Positions 18,195-26,345 of a DNA stretch of 41,734 nucleotides are shown here, in pieces; position 1 is the first letter of the stretch; the number at the start of each line of letters is the position of its first letter. A program made the position numbers and the translations under genes. The notes beneath the pieces were generated by a model, which was given only the letters and a program-made list of their open reading frames with translations, was not told where the DNA came from and did no database searches. The stretch comes from Nonomuraea corallina (GTDB lineage: Bacteria > Actinomycetota > Actinomycetes > Streptosporangiales > Streptosporangiaceae), in the NCBI RefSeq assembly GCF_027620315.1, contig NZ_JAPNNL010000045.1:1-41734 (forward strand), written 5' to 3'.

Positions 18195-18614
18195 CCCCGA
18201 GAGCATCATCCTGCCGCGCATGGGGTGGGTCCACGCCTCACCCCACGGTGCGCGCGGTTCCGTCCTGGGGACAACACCGAGGAAGATGATCATGGACGCA
18301 TTGAAGGCCATGTGGCAGGCCGTTCCCCCGGCCGGCCCAGACGAGCTCGTCGGAGCACGGCACCTACTTACGCAGTGACGCGCCCGCCAAGGCAGGGCCA
18401 GACCACATCGCGGACAAGGTGGCCCGGAGTGAGACGGTGGTGTTCGCGATCGTGGAGCGCTATCTCGTCGGCGGGCACGCCGAGATGCTGGACGACGCCA
18501 TGCTCACCGCCCTCGACCGAGCGCTCTGAACCTCATGGCCGGCAGGTCTTCGTCCCCGGTCACGGTTCCGTCGGCGGGACGCCCCGCCAGCGACACAGCC
18601 GGTACGCGGACTCC
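18195..18614 (+). other. 420-bp intergenic region with a gene remnant
   Basis: No intact gene. On the plus strand at about 18353-18529 an open frame with no start reads DHIADKVARSETVVFAIVERY, LVGGHAEMLDDAMLTALDRAL and then TGA, with composition like a real helical C-terminus. I do not recognise the family. Upstream, ATG 18294 starts a 27-codon frame in a different phase (MDALKAMWQAVPPAGPDE), possibly the N-terminus of the same lost gene after a frameshift. Confidence 0.4.
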
Positions 18615-19160
18615 TCAGCTGTCGGGGTGCACCATGAGCAGGACGGCCCGGTTGTGGGCGGCGTGACCCTGGTACTGGTGCGGGCGGGCGGCATCGAACC
18701 GGATGGAGTCGCCTTCGGCCAGGTCGGTGAGGGAATCGGCGGGTCCGATGGTGACGCGTCCACTGGTGAGCACGAGGCACTCCTCGACGCCGGGCAGGTG
18801 GGCGTCGGAGTGCTGGGGGTTCTGGCCGATGGCGATGTCGTAGACCTCCACGGTGCCGCGCAGCCTGATGCGGTGAAGGAGTCGCGCGCTCACCGCGTCG
18901 CCCTCGATCCTCGGCCGGCTGTCGCCGACGCGTACCACCTCGACCGTCGTGGCAGCCGTTTCCAGCAGCTCGCCCAGGGACGCCTTCAGCGCGGTGGCCA
19001 GGGCCCACAGGGTGCTCAGGGTCGGGTTGCCCTGGCCCTGCTCGATGCCGTGCAACGTGGTCTTGCTGATGCCGCTGGCTGACGCCAGGTCGGCCAGCGA
19101 TATCCCGGCCGCCGTGCGGAGCCGGTGCACGTTCTGCCCCACCACTTGCGCAAGATCCAT
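18615..19160 (-). CDS. XRE-family regulator with C-terminal cupin domain
   Basis: 181 aa from ATG 19160 (in-frame ATG 19172 would add four residues). N-terminal helix-turn-helix: NVHRLRTAAGISLADLASAS, GISKTTLHGIEQGQGNPTLS. The C-terminal cupin (about 95-180) contains HLPGVEECLVLTSG, LAEGDSIRFDAARPHQYQGH and a final hydrophobic strand, like SutR/PuuR-type regulators that bind a small ligand in the cupin. It is divergent from the aminotransferase with only 56 bp between starts, so it most likely controls that gene. Confidence 0.9.
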   Translation of the reverse strand: MDLAQVVGQNVHRLRTAAGISLADLASASGISKTTLHGIEQGQGNPTLSTLWALATALKASLGELLETAATTVEVVRVGDSRPRIEGDAVSARLLHRIRLRGTVEVYDIAIGQNPQHSDAHLPGVEECLVLTSGRVTIGPADSLTDLAEGDSIRFDAARPHQYQGHAAHNRAVLLMVHPDS

Positions 19161-19216
19161 GCGTATCAGCATAGTGAAATGTCCGTACCAGTAAAAGGTC
19201 CGACTGTGGAGGCGAC

Positions 19217-20374
19217 ATGACGGTGACGCGGCTACGCGACATCCCGGGCATCGGTGTGGATGCCGTTGGGGACGCGGCCGACGCCGCAGGAGATCCGGAT
19301 TTCCTGCGGCTGGAGAATCTCGACACCGACCTGCGTCCGCCCGCCGTCGCACTCGCCGCCACCCATGCCGCCGTAGATGCCGACTCGGCCAACAGCTATC
19401 TGCCGTTCCAGGGGCACCGCTCACTTCGCGCGGCAGCCGCGGCGCATGTCGGCCGCCTCTCCGGGCACGCGTACGACGCCGACACCCAGTGCGTCAGCGT
19501 GGCCGGCGGGCTCAACGGCATCCTCAACACGCTGCTCGCAACCGTGGAGAACGGGCAGGAGGTCGTGCTGTGCGACCCCGTCTACGCCGGCCTGGTCAAC
19601 CGCGTCCGGCTCGCGGGCGGCATCCCCCGCTTCGTCCCCGCACAACCCACCGCGGACGGCTGGACCATCGACCCCGAACGACTCGCCAAGGCCGTCGGAC
19701 CCGGCACGGCAGCGGTCCTGATGATGGGACCGGCGATGCCGACCGGCCTCGTCCTGGACGAGCGCCACTGGTCCGCCCTCGCCGACGCCTGCGAACGCCA
19801 CGACGCCTGGTTGATCTACGACGCGGCCATGGAACGCATCCGCTTCGACGGCCGCCCTCCCAGCCACCCGGCCGCCCACGAGAAACTGGCCCGGCGCACC
19901 ATCACCGTCGGTTCGGCCTCCAAGGAGCTGCGGCTCATCGGCTGGCGCGTCGGCTGGGTCGTCGGGCCTGCCCCCATCATGGCCGACATCCGCCTCGTCG
20001 GTCTGACCAACGTCGTCTGCCAGGTCGGCCTGGCCCAGCAGGCCGTGGCCGCCGCGCTGAACGCGCCCGACGCCGAGGCCGACGTCGCCGCCGCCACCGC
20101 CGAATGGCAGCGGCGCTGCGAGACGGTTCTGGACCAGCTTGCCGCCTACCCGGTCATCCGGCCGCACGGCGGCTGGTCACTTCTCCTCGACACCAGACCC
20201 CTGGAACTGACCGCCTCCGACCTGTCCCGGCGCCTGTTCGACCGGGCGAAGGTCGCGGCCACCCCCATGGACGGCTGGGGCCCGAGCGGGCGGCGCTATC
20301 TGCGGATGGTCTTCGCCAACGAACCCGTCGAACGCCTCACCAGCCTCGGCGATCGCTTCCGCCTGGCCCTCTGA
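19217..20374 (+). CDS. Class I/II PLP-dependent aminotransferase
   Basis: 385 aa, fold-type I. Visible: SYLPFQGHRSLRAAAAAHVG (N-terminal arm), VSVAGGLNGILNTLLAT, YDAAMERI (Asp binding the pyridine nitrogen), SASKELRLIGWRVGW with the Schiff-base Lys (about 237), and an Arg in YLRMVFANEP near the C-terminus for carboxylate binding. The usual NPNNPTG loop reads MGPAMPTG, so the Asn that normally hydrogen-bonds PLP is Ala. GGAGG lies before the ATG at 19217. The divergent XRE-cupin gene is the likely regulator. Substrate unknown. Confidence 0.88.
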   Translation: MTVTRLRDIPGIGVDAVGDAADAAGDPDFLRLENLDTDLRPPAVALAATHAAVDADSANSYLPFQGHRSLRAAAAAHVGRLSGHAYDADTQCVSVAGGLNGILNTLLATVENGQEVVLCDPVYAGLVNRVRLAGGIPRFVPAQPTADGWTIDPERLAKAVGPGTAAVLMMGPAMPTGLVLDERHWSALADACERHDAWLIYDAAMERIRFDGRPPSHPAAHEKLARRTITVGSASKELRLIGWRVGWVVGPAPIMADIRLVGLTNVVCQVGLAQQAVAAALNAPDAEADVAAATAEWQRRCETVLDQLAAYPVIRPHGGWSLLLDTRPLELTASDLSRRLFDRAKVAATPMDGWGPSGRRYLRMVFANEPVERLTSLGDRFRLAL

Positions 20375-20712
20375 TGACAGGCCGCGAACGGCCGGGGCGA
20401 CACCATGCCGGCCGCTCCCCCTCGTGCTCGCCGGGTGAGGAGCCCCGTGTTCTCAGGACAGGCTTCCTGCTGATCACGTCAACCCGCGCGGCGGCATCAG
20501 CCCTTGCGCCACCGCTCCGGATCCGACACACGTGATCACGGCGGAACCTCCAGCAGCTGATCCATGAATGTCGAGGGAGAAGGTCGAGAACCGGCGCGCT
20601 GTTGCGTCCCCGGACAGGAGAACCGCTCCAGTACCTCCGGTATCGGGTCCGCCACGGAGGCTCCGTACCGGCGGGCCTGCTCAGCCGCCAGATCCTCGAG
20701 AGGACACTGTCA
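20375..20712. other. 338-bp intergenic region
   Basis: No convincing gene. After the aminotransferase there is a hairpin, CGGCCGG (20389-20395) / CCGGCCG (20408-20414), a possible terminator without a T-run. TGATCACGT (20471-20479) and ACGTGATCA (20530-20538) form a distant 9-bp inverted pair. Otherwise nothing seen. Confidence 0.4.
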
Positions 20713-20955
20713 GTGACGCGAAAGCTCATAGTCCAGCAGTGGGTGACCGTCGACAACACCACCGCGCAAGAGGACGACGGGCTCAGCTTTGTGTCATGGG
20801 AGCTCTTTCCCAAGACCACCGACCCGATTCTCGGCGCGAATACCCCCTCCCAGGCGCAGGGCTACTGGCCCTACGCCGACAAGCAGGGCGACTACGGCAA
20901 CGTCACCGAGTTCGTCGCCTCGTCGAAGTTCTGGATGACGCCCTCGACGAGGTAG
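20713..20955 (+). pseudogene. Second RibD/DHFR-family reductase remnant
   Basis: Begins VTRKLIVQQWVTVDNTTAQE, the classic N-terminus of a dihydrofolate-reductase-family protein, then jumps to ILGANTPSQAQGYWPYADKQ and VTEFVASSK. About 30 residues that normally separate these parts are missing (internal deletion). After FVASSK the frame shifts: the family-like LDDALDEV lies in another frame, and the present frame stops at 20955. The C-terminal half is absent. Not closely related to the reductase at 9722. Confidence 0.75.
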
Positions 20956-20969
20956 GTGCCGTGGGGGGA

Positions 20970-21101
20970 TTAGGCAGCCTTGGTGGCGGGCGCCAGGGCC
21001 GGGTCGTCGGCCGGGTGGGGCTGGACGGGCGGATGCAGCAGGGCTCGGCGGAGATCTTGCAGGATGCGTTGGTGAAGCCGCGCCAGCCCCGGGACGGCCA
21101 T
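20970..21101 (-). CDS. Possible 43-aa small protein
   Basis: ATG 21101 is preceded by AAAGGAGAA at good spacing, an unusually strong ribosome site for this decayed stretch. The product starts MAVPGLARLHQRILQDLRRA (an amphipathic helix) and ends Pro-rich, then ATKAA and TAA. No homologue is recognised and there is no signal peptide. It may be a truncated gene start rather than an intact small gene. Confidence 0.35.
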   Translation of the reverse strand: MAVPGLARLHQRILQDLRRALLHPPVQPHPADDPALAPATKAA

Positions 21102-21390
21102 CGTCTGGTTCTCCTTTCGATCTTGATCTAGCTACTCGAAGGATCACGCGATGGCCTTCTTCATTCACGGCACCACGCCTATGACCAGGTCAAACTCGTA
21201 CACCACGCCCGTGGACCCAACCCGCCGATAACCTTGACGTGGCGGTGGTGCCTCCACCGCCACCACAGGCGGGCCGAGGCCTTGGCCAGCTCCGCCCGCC
21301 CTGCCTCGTTAACGCCACTGGCCGATTGGTCGCTGCTCAAGGGCCGGAACAAGCGGAAGTTCCGCGCTTTCGCGGAGTCGGACCGGCGCC
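21102..21390. other. 289-bp intergenic region with a perfect hairpin
   Basis: No gene recognised. At 21239-21263 lies GTGGCGGTGG - TGCCT - CCACCGCCAC, a perfect 10-bp stem with a 5-nt loop. It has no following T-run on either strand. It sits downstream of the coiled-coil gene (minus strand) and could end that transcript. Confidence 0.5.
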
Positions 21391-22617
21391 TCAGCCCCGC
21401 CTCAGTTCGGCCGCGACCGCCCTTTCTCGCAATTGCGCGGCCTCGGCGCGGGCCGCCTCCAGCTCGGCCCGCAGGTCGTCCACCCGTGACCGTTCGAGCC
21501 GCAGCTCCAGCAGCGCCTGGTCACGCTCCCGCACCGCGGCCGCGGCCTCCTTCTCACCTCTTTCCCGCTCGCGTCGCGCGTTCTTCTCGGCCTTGGTCGT
21601 CTCCGCCTCGGCCGCCTTGCGCGCCCGGGACACCTCGGCGTCGGCCGTGGCGCGCGCGTGCTCGGCCGCCTCCCGCGCCGCCGCCGCCTCGTTCAGGGCG
21701 ATGGCGCGTTCCCGCTCGGCGACCGCCGCCGCGCGCTCGGCGCTCTCGGCACGCGCCACGGCACGGTCGCGCTCCTGACCCGCCGCCTCCGCCCGGGCGA
21801 TGGCCGCGGCGGCGTCGCGTTCGGCCTGCTCGCGGGCGCGCATGGCCGCCGTCGTCTCCTCACGGGCGCGGTCACGCTCCTCCTCCGCCCGCTCGGCGTC
21901 CTTCCTGGCCCGTACGGCTCCCGCCCGCGCCTCCTCGGCCAGCGCCTCGGCCGCCTCGACCCGCTCGGCCAGTTCCCGAACGGCCTGGTCGCGGGCCCGC
22001 TCGGTCACCTCGGCCCGGTGGAACGCCTCGTCGGCGCGCCGTTCGGCCGCCTCCGCCCGCCGGCTCGCCTCCTCGGCCGCCTGAAGCGCCTGGCGCTCGG
22101 TGCTGGCCGCCTCCCGCAGCGCGGCCAGCGCCTGCTCGCGGGCGCGTTCGGCGTCGGCCAGCGCGGTGTCGCGCTCGGCCTCGGACTCCTCCACGCGCGC
22201 CCGCATCTCCTGGGCCTGCCGCCGCGCGTGCTCGGCCGCCTCGCGCGCCAGCCGTACCTGCTCGAACGCCTGCTCACGCTCGGTACGGGCGATGGCCACC
22301 CGGGTGTGGGCCTCGGCCTGAACGGCGCTGATCCGCGCCTCGACGCCCGCCGGGCTGAGCTCGTCGGCCAGCGCCCGCGCCAGCGGTTCGATGGCCGCGG
22401 ACAGGCCGCTCTCCATTCGCTCGTACAACTGCTCGGCCCTGGCCAGAGCGCCTTCGAGCCCGGGGGTGGCCTTCCGCAGCTCGCGCTCCCGCTTGGCGGC
22501 GGCCTGGCAGTCGCCGTCAGGACAGTACTCCTTCGGCCTGCCCCGCCCCCGCCGCTGCTCGATCGGCGCACCACAGTGCTTGCAGGGCGTCACCAACGTG
22601 TCGATCTCCGTCACCAC
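21391..22617 (-). CDS. Zinc-finger, long coiled-coil protein (KfrA/Scy-like)
   Basis: 408 aa. The N-terminus has a short zinc-binding motif, CKHCGAPIEQRRGRGRPKEYC (first Cys pair near residue 12, last Cys positions near 32 and 37), similar to FCS/RHH-type fingers. From about residue 70 to the end it is one continuous Ala/Glu/Arg-rich coiled coil with heptad spacing (repeated motifs like AEAAERRADEAF, AEAAGQERDRA). No membrane segment. Such proteins include plasmid KfrA (DNA binding plus coiled coil) and filament-forming proteins of actinomycete polar growth; the finger suggests nucleic-acid binding. Start GTG 22617 or the next codon GTG 22614; a -10 TATGAT (22626-22621) makes a leaderless start at 22614 plausible. 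Confidence 0.75.
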   Translation of the reverse strand: MVTEIDTLVTPCKHCGAPIEQRRGRGRPKEYCPDGDCQAAAKRERELRKATPGLEGALARAEQLYERMESGLSAAIEPLARALADELSPAGVEARISAVQAEAHTRVAIARTEREQAFEQVRLAREAAEHARRQAQEMRARVEESEAERDTALADAERAREQALAALREAASTERQALQAAEEASRRAEAAERRADEAFHRAEVTERARDQAVRELAERVEAAEALAEEARAGAVRARKDAERAEEERDRAREETTAAMRAREQAERDAAAAIARAEAAGQERDRAVARAESAERAAAVAERERAIALNEAAAAREAAEHARATADAEVSRARKAAEAETTKAEKNARRERERGEKEAAAAVRERDQALLELRLERSRVDDLRAELEAARAEAAQLRERAVAAELRRG

Positions 22618-22619
22618 AT

Positions 22620-22664
22620 GATCATAACATTATTGATTTTCTAGAAAATAGAATTCAGAAAATC
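22620..22664 (-). promoter_or_regulatory. AT-rich promoter with AGAAAAT palindromes
   Basis: The perfect palindrome ATTTTCTAGAAAAT (22636-22649) overlaps the -35 position relative to TATGAT (22626-22621). A third half-site, AGAAAATC (22657-22664), pairs with GATTTTCT (22635-22642). The base composition is far more AT-rich than its surroundings. It looks like an operator for self-regulation by the coiled-coil protein, as KfrA does (inference). Confidence 0.65.
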
Positions 22665-23237
22665 GGATCTGTTGCGCGTGTCGGTGAGGCAGGTTACTTG
22701 CGAGAAGGCAGGATTCCCGCAAGTAATTCTGGAGGGAAGCCCGCGGCACGATCGCGGGCCGCGCAACTGAGGATTGCCGCGCAGTCGTCCGGCGGGTTTG
22801 CCACTCCCGATTTTGATCCGTCACGAACGACGGCTGACGCCCGCCTAGTTCTGCATGTGGCGACGGCAATCCATGTATGCCATTTGGCCTCGTCAGAGCC
22901 AGGGCTCGCTCGCCCAGCGCCACTCCTTCCGGGGCCGCAAGCAGACCGTGCTGTTGCCGGTCGAGGCGGCCGCGGTATGGCAGCGCCACCTCCGCCGAGC
23001 AGGAAGCCGCCAAGTACGCGAGAAGACGCGCGCCGAGCGGCTGGCTCGCGGCGAGCCCTACGACTACGACCTGTGGGACGGCGATGAAGCCTGACACCCA
23101 CACTCCAAGCAGGGAAAAAATTGCCATAGGCGTATAGAGCGTCGTTTCGGCTAGCCTCGGCGCACTCCCTGGATCCGGGAAGCCCTCACCTTTCACCCTG
23201 CGCGCCGGACGAGCGCGCGTAACGCAGGAGGACGAAG
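22665..23237. other. 573-bp region without a convincing gene; inverted repeats
   Basis: Contains TTACTTGCG (22694-22702) / CGCAAGTAA (22718-22726), a perfect 9-bp inverted repeat with a 15-nt centre, and GCCCGCG (22739-22745) / CGCGGGC (22753-22759). A plus-strand open frame at 22855-23094 (ending RAERLARGEPYDYDLWDGDEA in plausible protein-like composition) has no ribosome site and no family I recognise; it may be the 3' end of a lost gene. Confidence 0.4.
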
Positions 23238-24423
23238 ATGGCTGACCGTTGCGACATCGCCGTGATCGGCGGAGGTGTCATGGGGCTCGCCCTGGCACCT
23301 GATCGAGGCAGGTGCCGGTGACGTGCGGCTCGTGGAGCGCGACGGGGTCGGAGAGGGAACCACCGCCGCTGGCGGCGGCTTCCTCGGCGACTGGGCGCCG
23401 TATGAGCAGGAGAGCACCGCCGCCCGCTACGGCCACGCCTTCTACGCACACCTGCAGGAGGAAGGCGACGACGTCGGCTACCGCGCGGACGGCATGCTGT
23501 ACGTGGCCATCAGCGAGGCGGCATGGCAGGAACTCATCGCCTGGCAGACGGGCACGCCGCTGACGGCCGCCGAGGTCGAGCGCAGGACCGGCGGCGTCGT
23601 ACGCGCCGGCGGCGTCCGTGGCGGGGTGCTGATCGGCGACGGCGGCCAGGTGCACGCGCCGAAGGTGGCAGCAGCGCTGGCCAAGCGCTTTCGCGCGAGT
23701 GGCGGCCGATTGGACGCCCGGCGGCCCGTCACCGCGATCTCCACGAATAAGGGAAGGGTCCGCGCCGTGGAGACCGCCACCGGACCCATCGCCTGTGGCG
23801 CGGTGGTCGTGGCCGCCGGCGCCTGGAGCGGCGCGCTCACCCGCGATCTGGGCTTCTTCCTGCCCACCGCCCCGCAGGTCACCTCGCGCGTGAGCACCGG
23901 ACCGCTGGGCATCCCCGGCACGCTGCCCCTGCTCTTCCTGACCGGCCTGACCGCCGGCGAACCCGACGGCGACACCCTGCTCTGGGTACGCGAGCACGAA
24001 GGCGGCCTGCTGTGGGGCGGCACGTACCCCACCTTCCCGCGCGGCGTGCTGATCGACGCGCCCGTCCCTGACCGCCTGGACGAACTGCCTCTCGACGGCG
24101 TCTTGGAGATCCTGCGGATCGCCGCCCATGGCGCGCCGCTGATGCCCGCCCTAGCCGGCCGGTCGAAGCTGCGCGTCAAGCACGGAGCCCCCTGCCACAC
24201 CCCGGACTCCCGCGCGCTGGTCGGCCCCGTCCCCGGCGTGGACGGCGCCTACGTCCTAGCCGGCGACAACGAGGCCGGCATCACCTACGGACCTGGCTAC
24301 GGCAAGGCTCTGGCCGAGCACATCACCCACGGCACGCCTCTGGACCAGTGGCGCCCCGACCGCTTCGGCGACCGCTTCAGCACCCAGCAGCAAGTCCTGG
24401 ACGCCCAAGGCCTGAGTCGGTGA
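23238..24423 (+). pseudogene. FAD-dependent oxidoreductase (DAO family), frameshifted near the N-terminus
   Basis: ATG 23238, with GGAGGACGAAG upstream, opens MADRCDIAVIGGGVMGLAL, the FAD-binding GxGxxG strand-turn-helix, but this frame stops within 10 codons. The family sequence resumes in another frame as WHLIEAGAGDVRLVERDGVG and continues uninterrupted to 24423. The shift lies around 23287-23293 and is best explained by loss of about 5 nt between GLA and WHLIEAG. The remainder is a complete D-amino-acid/glycine/sarcosine oxidase-like domain (AAGGGFLGDWAP, VVVAAGAWSGALTRDLG, TPDSRALVGPVPGVDGAYVL, GITYGPGYGKALAEHI). Without the first strand the protein cannot bind FAD normally, unless the shift is a sequencing error. 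Confidence 0.8.
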
Positions 24424-24670
24424 GGCATTGAGCGGCCCGGCGCGCGTCTTGCTCATCCTGGATCAGCGCCCCGGAACATCGACGACAGCGAATCTGAGGA
24501 GCTCGGCCCGAAGTGGACACTGGCTGTCATGCGGCTGGGGTCTCCATCGAAGGTTCTCCGTCAGCGACGACGGTGCCGCGGTCGCTGGGTTCCCCGATTC
24601 CCGAACTCTGTCACCCAAAGGCGCCTCCTGGGCGGTAGTTCCGGAGAGCGCCGTCAAAGGAGTGGGGATT

Positions 24671-25165
24671 GTGGACTCGTTTGCTTCGTATGTCGAGCAG
24701 CGGCATGAGCGACTGTGCCGTATGGCGTTCCTGCTCACCCGGGACTGGGCGGCGGCGGAAGATGTGGTGCAGACCTCGCTGATCAAGGCGTGGGGGGCCT
24801 GGTGCAAGATCGAGAGTAACCCTGATCCGTATGTGTACCGGATCATCGTCAACACGCACGCCTCCTGGTGGCGGCGTCGGTGGCGGGGTGAAGTGCCCAC
24901 CGAAGCGATGCCGGAGGGGCCCGGGCAGCGGGACATCGCCGGGGCGGTGGCCGACCGCGCCGCCTTATGGGCGGCGACCTGCGCCCTCCCGGCTCGGCAG
25001 CAAGCGGTCGTCGTGCTGCACTACTTCGCCGATCTGCCGCATGAGCAGATCGCCGGCGTTCTCGGATGCTCACTTGGAACGGTGAAGAAGCAGCTCAGCC
25101 GGGCGTTGGCACGGCTTCGTGTGGATCCGGCGGTGCGCGAACTGAATGTGGAGGCGAGCCGATGA
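24671..25165 (+). CDS. ECF sigma factor, SigE-family (short type)
   Basis: 164 aa. Region 2: RHERLCRMAFLLTRDWAAAE, DVVQTSLIKAWGAW. Region 4: LPARQQAVVVLHYFADLPHE, QIAGVLGCSLGTVKKQLSRA. This is the small actinobacterial 'SigE family' group. GTG 24671 is chosen because VDSFASYVEQRHERL is the normal family start and AAAGGAG lies 8 nt upstream; longer in-frame starts add sequence unlike the family. The TGA overlaps the ATG of the next gene, a membrane protein that is probably its regulator. The 247 bp upstream hold no gene. Confidence 0.9.
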   Translation: MDSFASYVEQRHERLCRMAFLLTRDWAAAEDVVQTSLIKAWGAWCKIESNPDPYVYRIIVNTHASWWRRRWRGEVPTEAMPEGPGQRDIAGAVADRAALWAATCALPARQQAVVVLHYFADLPHEQIAGVLGCSLGTVKKQLSRALARLRVDPAVRELNVEASR

Positions 25166-25875
25166 CTCAGTACACCGAAAGCGACCTGCGCGCGGTGTTC
25201 GAGGAGTACAGCGCAGAGGGGCCGAGTGGACCCGCGCGCCTGCAGGAGATCACCCGGCGAGGGCGGGCCGCCCGCCTGCGTAAAAGGGGGATAGCCGGGG
25301 CGGTGCTGGTCGGGGCCGCCGCGGCGGCCGTCGGTCTCGTCGCGACCTTCGGACCGTACGGCGGTGCGTCCACGCCGGAACCGGCCTCCTCCATGCGGAT
25401 GACGAACGGCGTCGATCTGCCCGGGACAGTCGTCGACATGAACGGAGACACCCTGGAGTTGATTCACTCCGAGAACCACTCGACGGTCGGCGAAGGGATC
25501 GAGGTGATCTTCCAGCCGGCCACCTACAACACTGGCTACTCCATCCGCTGCGCCGATCCCAACGTCTGGGTGTTGGTGAGAAAGGGCAGTGAGGCGAGTT
25601 TCGGCCGGTGCGGGGATGCTCGTGGAGACCGTCTCGATAGCCAGTACGACCGGCAGTCCGCAGGCGCGGGATGGCTCGGCCACTTTCAGCACCTGGAGGT
25701 CTGGATCTTCCCTTCCGATGCCCCCGTCGATCGGAAGGTCGAGGACGGCAATGGCACCTATGACCTGGAAATGATCACCAAGTCGCCGGAACGCCTTGCC
25801 AAGGTGGTGAACCAGCGTCCCAGCGAGTGGACGATCGGTGTCTACGACAACCCGTTCCACAAACCACAGTCTTGA
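25162..25875 (+). CDS. Single-pass membrane protein, probable anti-sigma factor partner
   Basis: 237 aa. A cytoplasmic N-terminal segment (MTQYTESDLRAVFEEYSAEG, then a basic RRGRAARLRKRG) is followed by one transmembrane helix (about 43-65, GIAGAVLVGAAAAAVGLVAT) and an extracellular domain of about 165 residues with two Cys (IRCADPN, GRCGDAR) that could form a disulfide. This layout, coupled by ATGA to an SigE-type sigma gene, is standard for its membrane-bound antagonist. The N-terminal part is short and lacks a zinc-finger HxxxCxxC motif, so it is not a ZAS-type anti-sigma factor. Confidence 0.8.
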   Translation: MTQYTESDLRAVFEEYSAEGPSGPARLQEITRRGRAARLRKRGIAGAVLVGAAAAAVGLVATFGPYGGASTPEPASSMRMTNGVDLPGTVVDMNGDTLELIHSENHSTVGEGIEVIFQPATYNTGYSIRCADPNVWVLVRKGSEASFGRCGDARGDRLDSQYDRQSAGAGWLGHFQHLEVWIFPSDAPVDRKVEDGNGTYDLEMITKSPERLAKVVNQRPSEWTIGVYDNPFHKPQS

Positions 25876-25956
25876 TAACCAGCCCTGAAACCGCTCATCG
25901 AGCTTCCCGGCCTGCGCGTTCAGGCCGTGGCGGCCGCGCGGGTCGTCGCCGCCTCT

Positions 25957-26274
25957 TCAGCCTTCCGGGTAGAAGAGGAACAGGCTGCAGCCCGTGGTCG
26001 TCTGCGGGATGTGCGAGGAGCCCGCGGGGGCGTGGATGAAGGTGCCGGCGGGATAGTCGCGTTCGCCGTCGTTGAAGACGCCGGAGACCACGTAGACCTC
26101 TTCCGGCCCTGGTTCGTGCACGTCGATGCCCTGCCAGCGGCTGCCGGGGTCCATCTCCAGCACGGCGGCCTTCGCACCGTTCGCCCCGTTCCACAGCATC
26201 CGCGCCCGGATGCCGGGGAAGAGGTCGCGGACCGGGGCGTCCTGAACGGCGGACCACACATAGTCATCAGTCAT
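25957..26274 (-). CDS. Small cupin (ChrR-like) protein
   Basis: 105 aa single cupin. Cupin motif 1 region: DVHEPGPEEVYVVSGVFNDG; motif 2 region: YPAGTFIHAPAGSSHIPQT; C-terminal strand CSLFLFYPEG. This is the ChrR cupin-like family found in anti-sigma factors and small stress enzymes, here as a stand-alone domain. The first motif keeps a metal-ligand-like H/E/E set, so it may bind metal. The start at ATG 26274 is 71 bp from the divergent GlxA-type regulator, its likely controller. Confidence 0.85.
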   Translation of the reverse strand: MTDDYVWSAVQDAPVRDLFPGIRARMLWNGANGAKAAVLEMDPGSRWQGIDVHEPGPEEVYVVSGVFNDGERDYPAGTFIHAPAGSSHIPQTTTGCSLFLFYPEG

Positions 26275-26345
26275 GAGGCCAGCGTGGCAGTGCGCGCGTT
26301 CCCCCGCCGAGTGTCTGGAAAGACATCGTGCGGTACTTTCCGGTC

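Noticed and set aside
20471-20538. TGATCACGT/ACGTGATCA pair as a transposon terminus
   Set aside because: The arms are only 9 bp, there is no flanking duplication and no element-like content between them.
21239-21263. The GTGGCGGTGG hairpin as a classical intrinsic terminator
   Set aside because: The stem is perfect but neither side has a T-run; it is noted only as a possible transcript end for the coiled-coil gene.
21234-22644. Two long plus-strand frames opposite the coiled-coil gene
   Set aside because: One is Pro/Arg and the other Gly/Leu/Arg low-complexity sequence produced by reading Ala/Glu/Arg heptads backwards; the minus-strand frame has a proper start, finger motif and promoter.
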